This document shows, piece after piece, positions 25,834-32,564 of a stretch of 32,564 bases of DNA. The stretch's first letter is position 1, and each line of letters starts with the position of its first letter. The translations under genes and the position numbers were made by a program. Source of the stretch: an uncultured Planctomyces sp. (GTDB lineage Bacteria > Planctomycetota > Planctomycetia > Planctomycetales > Planctomycetaceae); contig CALGTK010000440.1 in the NCBI GenBank assembly GCA_937904325.1, forward strand, positions 1 through 32,564, read 5' to 3'. The notes beneath the pieces were generated by a model. It searched no databases, was not told the DNA's origin, and worked only from the letters and a program-made list of their open reading frames with translations.

Positions 25834-26514
25834 ATGAAACTTCATCACTTCTTAAAGTCCACAGTCGCAGGACTGGCCTGTGCGGGAACGCTCGTCCCAG
25901 GAAGTCTCGTGCAAGCAGCCGAGACGACTGCGAAGGCTCCGGCAAATAAGCCCGCCAGTATTGTCCGTGATCTGTCACTCACGAAAGATGGCGTGCTTCA
26001 GGGGCAGGTCTCCAACGCGAAGAAAGCAGCGACTGCCAGCCTCACTGTTTCGATCCGCAAGGAACGTAAAGAAGTCCATCGAACGAGGACTGACGATAAA
26101 GGTTGCTTCGAAGTTAAAGGACTCAAACCAGGCACTTACTACATTGTGGCCGGAACCGGCCATGGTCTGTACCGGGTCTGGGCGAGCAACATTGCTCCGC
26201 CGAAGGCGTTGAAATCAGCTCGGATAATTTCCGACAAGACTTTGATTCGAGCTCAGAATTCTGACGGCGGCATCCTCTACGACGAAAATGGCGTTGCCTA
26301 TGGACAGGTCCGCATCGTCGACAATGGCGGGCTCGTTCCAGTCTCGCCGGGCGGAGCATTTGCTGCACCGTCAGCAGGGTTTCTTGACAGCCTTGGACTG
26401 TATGATGTGTTGCTGATCGGCGGTGTGGGAGCAGGTATCGGCCTGGGCGTCGCAGCACTCAATGAAGCCGAAGACAACAACAATCCACCGCCACCACCGC
26501 CGGCTACTCCATAG
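25834..26514 (+). CDS. Secreted protein with carboxypeptidase-regulatory-like (Ig-like) domain
   Basis: A 226-residue exported protein. ATG 25834 starts a signal peptide (MKLHHFLKSTVAGLACAGTL, cleaved after VQA). The mature part holds a beta-sandwich segment, VLQGQVSNAKKAATASLTVS then TDDKGCFEVKGLKPGTYYIV. This is the usual CarboxypepD_reg/CNA-B-like pattern (G-x-V, D-x-x-G-x-F, L-x-P-G-x-Y). Near residue 190 a Gly-rich hydrophobic helix (VLLIGGVGAGIGLGVAAL) could span or insert in a membrane. The end is Asn-rich and poly-proline (NNNPPPPPPATP). A strong terminator follows. It appears to be a single-gene unit. Function is unknown. Earlier in-frame codons are unlikely to be used because they would bury the signal peptide. 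Confidence 0.7.
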   Translation: MKLHHFLKSTVAGLACAGTLVPGSLVQAAETTAKAPANKPASIVRDLSLTKDGVLQGQVSNAKKAATASLTVSIRKERKEVHRTRTDDKGCFEVKGLKPGTYYIVAGTGHGLYRVWASNIAPPKALKSARIISDKTLIRAQNSDGGILYDENGVAYGQVRIVDNGGLVPVSPGGAFAAPSAGFLDSLGLYDVLLIGGVGAGIGLGVAALNEAEDNNNPPPPPPATP

Positions 26515-26560
26515 ATCGGTCATCTGGACGGAGATTTAAGAGACATACGCATACCATACG

Positions 26561-26604
26561 CAGCCGCAGCCGAAATCATTTCGGCTGCGGCTGTTTTCGT
26601 TTTG
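26561..26604 (+). terminator. Rho-independent terminator
   Basis: CAGCCGCAGCCGAAAT (26561-26576) and its exact complement ATTTCGGCTGCGGCTG (26578-26593) form a 16-bp GC-rich stem, in practice closed by a small A/T loop. TTTTCGTTTT follows immediately. It ends the secreted-protein transcript 47 bases after its stop and insulates the kinase gene. Confidence 0.9.
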
Positions 26605-26713
26605 ATACGACAAGTGACGTTGCTGGACTGCCCACTCGCTGCCTGGTAAGTATGATAAAAGGCTGACTGAAAACGACGCAGCCAACTTTTATTTTGATGG
26701 AAGGCTGATCCGA

Positions 26714-29557
26714 ATGGCCGACCCTGTCCCGACTTTAAAATCGCTCTCTTCAGAACAACGTCAGCGCGTTGAGGAATTGAGTACGCGATTTCGAAACTCC
26801 ATTCAGGCGAATCCGAACGTCCGGATGCAGGATTTCCTAGCGGAAACATTCGGCGTGGAAAACCAGGTTCTGCTACGTGAGTTGCTTCAAGTTGAAATTG
26901 AAGATCGACGTCAGCGAGGACAGATCCCAGGACAGGATCACTACTCAAGTTTGTTTCCAGAATCGTCCCACATCGTCGCCAGCGTCTTTGATTCGATTGA
27001 TCAGTCAGTTGTCAACTCTGCAGCCGCCGAAACAATCCTGCCTGGTCAGTTGGAAACACAAGCCGAAATATCAACTAAGCCAGCAGGCTCCGCTCAAAAC
27101 GCAAACGCAAAGAATGCTGAGACGATCGTAGCGGGAGCGGACACTTCTGCGGAAAACAAACCTGAAACTCTGGTTGAGCAGGCCGCTGATCACGCATCGC
27201 GTACGAGTTCGACCAGAAACCAGACCGACGTCGAGACAATCGTTCCGACAGACGATGGCGACTCGTCGGTCACGATGGACGAGAATCGAATCGTCGAAAC
27301 AATCATCAGCGGGGCCGACACATCATTTTCGCGGCCGCAAAAAAGTGGTGGGCCGGTTATTGGTTCTGGCCAGACGTTTGGTGATTACGAATTGATTAGT
27401 CCGCTTGGACAAGGCGGAATGGGAGTCGTCTATAAGGCTCGGCAAAAATCTGCAAATCGCCTGGTCGCTCTGAAAATCATTCGGCCTGACCGAATGAGCA
27501 GTATTTCCGAAGCCAGTCAGCGTCGAATGGTTGATCGCTTCCGCGCGGAGGCTCATGCAGCGGCGAGACTTCAGCATGACAACCTGGTCACCGTTTACGA
27601 CGTCGGCGAAATTGACGGCTGTCATTATTTCTCGATGCAGTATGTCGAGGGTGGATGCCTGTCTGATCAGATCAGCGATCGATCTCTTGAGAGTCGGGAA
27701 GCGGCAACGTTCCTGGAGCCAGTATGCCGAGCGGTGCACGCTGCTCACGAAGAAGGCATTCTGCATCGCGACATCAAGCCTGCGAATATTCTCATTGAAG
27801 ATGGCACGCTGCGCCCACGGATCGCGGACTTCGGACTCGCCAAATTGCAGAACGAAGATCAGGAACTCACGCGGTCCGGTGAAGCGATGGGTACACCATC
27901 GTACATGCCGCCCGAACAATTTGGCGATGCCGCCACCGCGACCGCGCGCTCAGACATCTATTCGATCGGAGCGACGCTGTATCACCTGCTGAGTGGCCGT
28001 CCTGCGTTCAAAGCGGCGACTCCAATGGCCACGATGCGGCAGGTGCTGAATGTTGAGCCGGTTGTGTTGAGGGAGCTGAATCCGGAAATTGACCGGGACG
28101 TTGAAACCATTTGCATGAAGTGTCTTGAGAAAGAGCCTGAGCGCAGATTTCAAACCGCTGAAGAAGTCGCTGACGAATTGAAACGCTTCATTGATGGCGC
28201 GCCGATCCTATCTCGGCCGATAAGTCGCCCGGAACGTCTATTGCGATGGTGTCGCCGCAACCCGGTTTTGTCTTCGTTATGCGGTCTAGCGGCGACCAGC
28301 ATGATCGTTGCTGTAGTGAGCTTTGCAGTTGCGTATTTCGAAACTGATGAGGCTCGCAGGAAAGTTGAAGCGAGTCTTGATGAAACTGCGAAGGCTCAGC
28401 AACTGTCCGAAGCAAGCTTCCAGGACGCGTTGGCGGCAGTAAACACCTTTTTTACTCACGTGAGCGAAGACCGTCTGCTTAACGAACCGGGGACTGAAGA
28501 ACTGCGGCATGAACTTCTTGGCCTCGCCCGTGACTATTACAAACGCTTCCTGGATCAACGGTCTGACGATTCGACTGTTCGCGAGGAAGTGGCCCTTTCG
28601 CACTTTCGAGTTGGTTTGATCGTTGAAGAGTTGGACTCGCCACAGGCGGCCGTCGAGCCATACGAAAAGGCTCGTGATCTGCAGTTCGCACTTCTTTCAG
28701 ATCTCCAGGACGATAATCCGAAAGAAGCGAAGGCGATAAAACGGGCCCTTAGCCGAACCCTCAATGCACTGGCCAGAGTTGCCATGAATTCTGGCGATCT
28801 GGATGGCGCTGAGGAATTGTTCGCAAAAACTCGACAACTGCGGATGGAACTTGTCGAGTCAACGCCCGATGCTAAGGAGCGTTTCGAGTTCGACCGACTT
28901 CTTGCGAGTGTCGACATGAACCTCGGTCTGCTCGCTAGAAAACGGTCTAATCTTGACGAAGCGGCAACTCTTTATGAAACCGCGCAGAAGCTGCGAAAAA
29001 ATGCGTTGCCGGTCAACCCGAAGGACCCGCTGCTTCGTCGAGACCTGGCCAAAGGCTGGTACAACCTCGCGAACCTTGCCGTCGACCAGAACGACGCTGA
29101 AAGCGTCAGCGACAACGTGAATCTGGCTATCGCTCAATTGCAGGAACTACTCAGCGAAACGCCCGATGATCTGCGAGACCGCTATCTGCTCGCGATCTGC
29201 TACCGCTTGAAGGCCGATCTGAACGCCGCTTTGATATCAGTTGATGGTTCGAAGCTTACGGATTCGATCGAGGCGTACAACAAGGCGAGACTTGCGATGC
29301 TCGATTTGTCAGAACGCAGCCCGGCCGTGCATAGATACCGTGTGGAGCTCGGACAGTTGCTGATGAATATCGGCCAGCTTGAAGCTCAGCAGCAGCGTTA
29401 TGTTGAGGCTCGCGGCGCCCTTGAAAAGGGTCAAGAAGTCTTTGCAGAACTGGTCCGTGAAGATCCTGGCAGCGACGAGTTTCAACAACTTCTCACACAA
29501 GCGACGGCGATCCTTGAACAATTGACTGCAATTGAAGCAGCCGCTTCACAGCAGTAA
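26714..29557 (+). CDS. Membrane-anchored Ser/Thr protein kinase with TPR-like C-terminal domain
   Basis: A 947-residue Hanks-type kinase. Residues 1-100 form a helical N-terminal region. Residues 100-210 are a disordered linker with five E-T-[IL]-[LVI] motifs (106, 136, 151, 174, 195). The kinase domain (about 223-495) has GQGGMGVVY (232-240), Lys254 in VALKII, HRDIKPAN (351-358, catalytic Asp353), DFG (372-374) and GTPSYMPPEQ (393-402). It therefore looks active. A transmembrane helix lies near 517-541 (VLSSLCGLAATSMIVAVVSF). The outer part (about 545-947) is made of helical pairs such as GLARDYYKRFLDQR and LGLLARKRSNLDEAATLYET, consistent with TPR-like repeats. GGAAGG lies nine bases before the ATG. 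The signal sensed is unknown. Confidence 0.93.
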   Translation: MADPVPTLKSLSSEQRQRVEELSTRFRNSIQANPNVRMQDFLAETFGVENQVLLRELLQVEIEDRRQRGQIPGQDHYSSLFPESSHIVASVFDSIDQSVVNSAAAETILPGQLETQAEISTKPAGSAQNANAKNAETIVAGADTSAENKPETLVEQAADHASRTSSTRNQTDVETIVPTDDGDSSVTMDENRIVETIISGADTSFSRPQKSGGPVIGSGQTFGDYELISPLGQGGMGVVYKARQKSANRLVALKIIRPDRMSSISEASQRRMVDRFRAEAHAAARLQHDNLVTVYDVGEIDGCHYFSMQYVEGGCLSDQISDRSLESREAATFLEPVCRAVHAAHEEGILHRDIKPANILIEDGTLRPRIADFGLAKLQNEDQELTRSGEAMGTPSYMPPEQFGDAATATARSDIYSIGATLYHLLSGRPAFKAATPMATMRQVLNVEPVVLRELNPEIDRDVETICMKCLEKEPERRFQTAEEVADELKRFIDGAPILSRPISRPERLLRWCRRNPVLSSLCGLAATSMIVAVVSFAVAYFETDEARRKVEASLDETAKAQQLSEASFQDALAAVNTFFTHVSEDRLLNEPGTEELRHELLGLARDYYKRFLDQRSDDSTVREEVALSHFRVGLIVEELDSPQAAVEPYEKARDLQFALLSDLQDDNPKEAKAIKRALSRTLNALARVAMNSGDLDGAEELFAKTRQLRMELVESTPDAKERFEFDRLLASVDMNLGLLARKRSNLDEAATLYETAQKLRKNALPVNPKDPLLRRDLAKGWYNLANLAVDQNDAESVSDNVNLAIAQLQELLSETPDDLRDRYLLAICYRLKADLNAALISVDGSKLTDSIEAYNKARLAMLDLSERSPAVHRYRVELGQLLMNIGQLEAQQQRYVEARGALEKGQEVFAELVREDPGSDEFQQLLTQATAILEQLTAIEAAASQQ

Positions 29558-29810
29558 GGAAACGCTGACTTTTCAAAGTGAGAAGCTGTGCGGCTTGTAC
29601 CAATCGTACGTGATCGGTGGGCTATTTTAGTATTAACAGAAGATAGAGGACGAACTTGAGGGACATTGAGGGTCGATAACACAGGAACGGTTCCCTGCAT
29701 TGGTGGAAATGGGCAGGTTCCGTGCCAGTTATGGATTCGGTCGGCGGCTGCAAAACGGCGGCAGGACAGACCGAAAATTTCGACACAACACTGTTTTGAG
29801 ATTGTCTGTG

Positions 29811-31247
29811 ATGAATACATTACTACTGAATGTTTCACGAAGATTGTCTTCAGCGGCTTTTCAAATTCTGGTCGCATCAGCAGTGGCTGCCACGCCCTGG
29901 TTGTCGACTGTGGCGATTGCTTCAGAGCCCGCTCCTGCCGTTGCTCAGGCGAACAAATCCGCCAGCGTCTCAGCGGACTCAACTTTGGTCGAGCTTGTGA
30001 ACTATGACTTGTTCACTCAGAACGAGGCTGCAACAACGCAGCCTCCCGCAGCACCGCCAGCTCAACCCCTTCCCAAAAACCCACAAGCAAAACCGGCTCC
30101 GGCAGGGAAAGCGCCGGCTTCACCAGCAGCCACAACCAATCCCGAGAGTCCTGCAACTCGCACAGCCAGCCCGCAGCCAGAAAGTGTCTTCAGCCCACCG
30201 CCGGCTTCAAGACAGCAGTCTTTGTTTTCATTGTTACAGTCACCTCCTGGTCAGCGTCCCTTTTTGAATAACAGGTTGTCGCGAACTCCGGACGTGTTTG
30301 GCGACAGCTTCATCCCTGTTTCAGTAAAATTCGGCGATCCGAGCTTTACGGATTTTGCCAAAGCCGATCTTCCACTCGGAGGCGGCATGCGGAGGTTCAA
30401 GAACGAACACGCACGAGCTCTTCCGACCGACCGCGTCTTCTTCCTCTACAACCATTTTCACAATGCCTTGAGGCTTCAAACTCGAAATACTTCAACAACC
30501 GACAACGTCGATCAGTTCACCTTTGGGTTTGAAAAAACATCTGACGACGGGCAGTGGTCGTTCGAACTCCGAATGCCATTTTCGGGAGACGCTAACCTGT
30601 CAGGTGACGACGTCGCTGTTGATTCAAACGGTGTTGGAAATCTGGTTGGGACACTGAAGCGAATTATGTACTCAGATTCAACATTCGTAGTGGCTGCCGG
30701 CCTGGCGGTTGTCGCTCCAACGGGAAGCGATGCGTCAGTCACGTTCCAGCTTACAAACTCTCGCATCGACTTTGAAAACGAAGCAGTGCACTTACTGCCG
30801 TACCTGGCCGTACAGGCATCGCCTGATGAAAACTGGTTCTTTCACGCATTCGTGCAGGTCGACATCGCAGCGAACGATAATGAAGTGTCCTTTGTCCAAC
30901 CTGCATCCACCGTTTCCGACTCGCTTGCTGACCAGACACTGCTTTACCTGGATGCTTCGGCAGGTTACTGGTGGTACCAGTCAACCGATGACTCAGGCCT
31001 GACGGGGCTGGCGTCAGTCGTCGAGCTTCACTACACAACGACGCTTAACGATGCAGACAGCGCAAACCTGGGCAATGGGTTCATCGGCAACCTGGATAAC
31101 CGGTTTGACGTGCTGAACCTGACTGCGGGAGTCCATTCGGAATGGAGCGGCAATACTGCGATTCGATTCGCCGTTGTCGTGCCGCTGGATCGAGACGAAC
31201 GGTTCTTCGATTCAGAAATGCAGGTTTCGATAATCCGCCGCTACTAA
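29811..31247 (+). CDS. Exported protein, putative outer-membrane beta-barrel
   Basis: A 478-residue protein. ATG 29811 opens a long signal peptide (MNTLLLNVSRRLSSAAFQIL, then VASAVAATPWLSTVAIA). Residues about 75-160 are a Pro/Ala/Gln-rich linker. The rest consists of alternating short beta segments rich in aromatic residues, for example VFFLYNHFHNALRLQTRN, DQFTFGFEKTSDDGQWSFEL and LLYLDASAGYWWYQS. It ends in AIRFAVVVPLDRDERFF and a last strand finishing RRY. Amphipathic strands and a terminal aromatic suggest a porin or MetA-like barrel, but the family is not certain. In-frame codons upstream of 29811 would delay the signal peptide and are not preferred. It stands alone before a tRNA gene. 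Confidence 0.65.
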   Translation: MNTLLLNVSRRLSSAAFQILVASAVAATPWLSTVAIASEPAPAVAQANKSASVSADSTLVELVNYDLFTQNEAATTQPPAAPPAQPLPKNPQAKPAPAGKAPASPAATTNPESPATRTASPQPESVFSPPPASRQQSLFSLLQSPPGQRPFLNNRLSRTPDVFGDSFIPVSVKFGDPSFTDFAKADLPLGGGMRRFKNEHARALPTDRVFFLYNHFHNALRLQTRNTSTTDNVDQFTFGFEKTSDDGQWSFELRMPFSGDANLSGDDVAVDSNGVGNLVGTLKRIMYSDSTFVVAAGLAVVAPTGSDASVTFQLTNSRIDFENEAVHLLPYLAVQASPDENWFFHAFVQVDIAANDNEVSFVQPASTVSDSLADQTLLYLDASAGYWWYQSTDDSGLTGLASVVELHYTTTLNDADSANLGNGFIGNLDNRFDVLNLTAGVHSEWSGNTAIRFAVVVPLDRDERFFDSEMQVSIIRRY

Positions 31248-31587
31248 ACTCCGTCGCGATGAAGAGAGCAATGGCTAAGAGTCCTGACCTGTGGATAAGC
31301 AATCAGGAACTGAGGCACGCTCAGGTGTTTCGAGGTAAGGGAACGGACTTCGAAGTTGTCGTGTCACTTCAGTAGTCGAAATCGTGAAGAACGTCTGAAA
31401 CCGAACCTTCAGAGTGATCTGAGAACGAAGCCAAATAGTTGACTCGGAGCTTCAACTAAATCAAAGATCGAGACGAATTGACGGTCTGCCGTAACCTCTC
31501 TAGACTCCCGCCACTTCGTAGCAGCCAGAACGTAAGTGGCCAGGCATCACCTGATTCTAATACAGGAAGCGCACTCAAAACATAATT
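31248..31587 (+). other. Intergenic region upstream of tRNA-Pro
   Basis: About 340 bases with no supported gene. The only element I can support is a promoter-like pair at 31478-31506 upstream of the tRNA. Confidence 0.4.
31478..31506 (+). promoter_or_regulatory. Candidate sigma-70-type promoter for tRNA-Pro
   Basis: TTGACG at 31478-31483 and TAGACT at 31501-31506 are separated by exactly 17 bases, a good match to -35/-10 consensus. The tRNA starts 82 bases downstream of the -10 box, leaving a leader of about 75 bases. Confidence 0.45.

Positions 31588-32564
<977 letters not shown>

Overview
The window reads as a chromosomal segment of a planctomycete (phylum Planctomycetota). This is an inference from gene content: two formylglycine-type sulfatases (one broken), a secreted FG-GAP protein, a DUF4432 epimerase-like protein, a YdjY-type lipoprotein, a large Ser/Thr kinase with a TPR-like tail, and an N-terminal 'LEDR' leader on a calcium-binding repeat protein. 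No ribosomal RNA is present, so placement below phylum is not possible.

Layout, left to right. Positions 1-2493 (minus strand) hold a compact type II secretion/type IV pilus-like operon: GspE-type ATPase, GspF-type protein, and the first 25 codons of a second GspF-type protein cut by the window edge. Positions 3073-5986 (plus) hold a DUF3311 membrane protein, a sodium/solute symporter and a secreted FG-GAP protein in tight succession. A PLP-dependent threonine dehydratase-like enzyme and a lipoprotein-type sulfatase follow (6146-8990). Positions 8992-11268 (minus) are decayed: a small gene remnant and a sulfatase-HEAT gene interrupted by two one-base insertions.

Positions 11510-17865 carry mostly intact single genes: YgfZ, a YdjY-like lipoprotein, a macro-domain/alpha-beta hydrolase pair, DUF4432, and an NAD-dependent epimerase. 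A Gly/Ala-rich small protein and a heavily mutated PilZ-like pseudogene follow. Next are a small lipoprotein and, two bases upstream of its start, a calcium-binding repeat protein of about 847 residues whose gene fills 2.5 kb with tandem 27-base coding repeats.

Positions 23255-25257 encode the HslVU protease (hslV then hslU, overlapping). Then come a small secreted protein with a strong terminator, a 947-residue membrane-anchored Ser/Thr kinase, and a putative outer-membrane protein. The right end is a tRNA-Pro(TGG) gene. A tyrosine recombinase converges on it, and its last codons are read from the antisense strand of the tRNA. This marks the edge of an integrated element that continues outside the window.

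No single locus is convincingly a new defence or mobile system. The items most worth a second look are the integrase/tRNA/terminator overlap, the repeat-protein/lipoprotein pair, the short secretion operon, the macro/hydrolase pair, and the clustered one-base insertions in otherwise recognisable genes.
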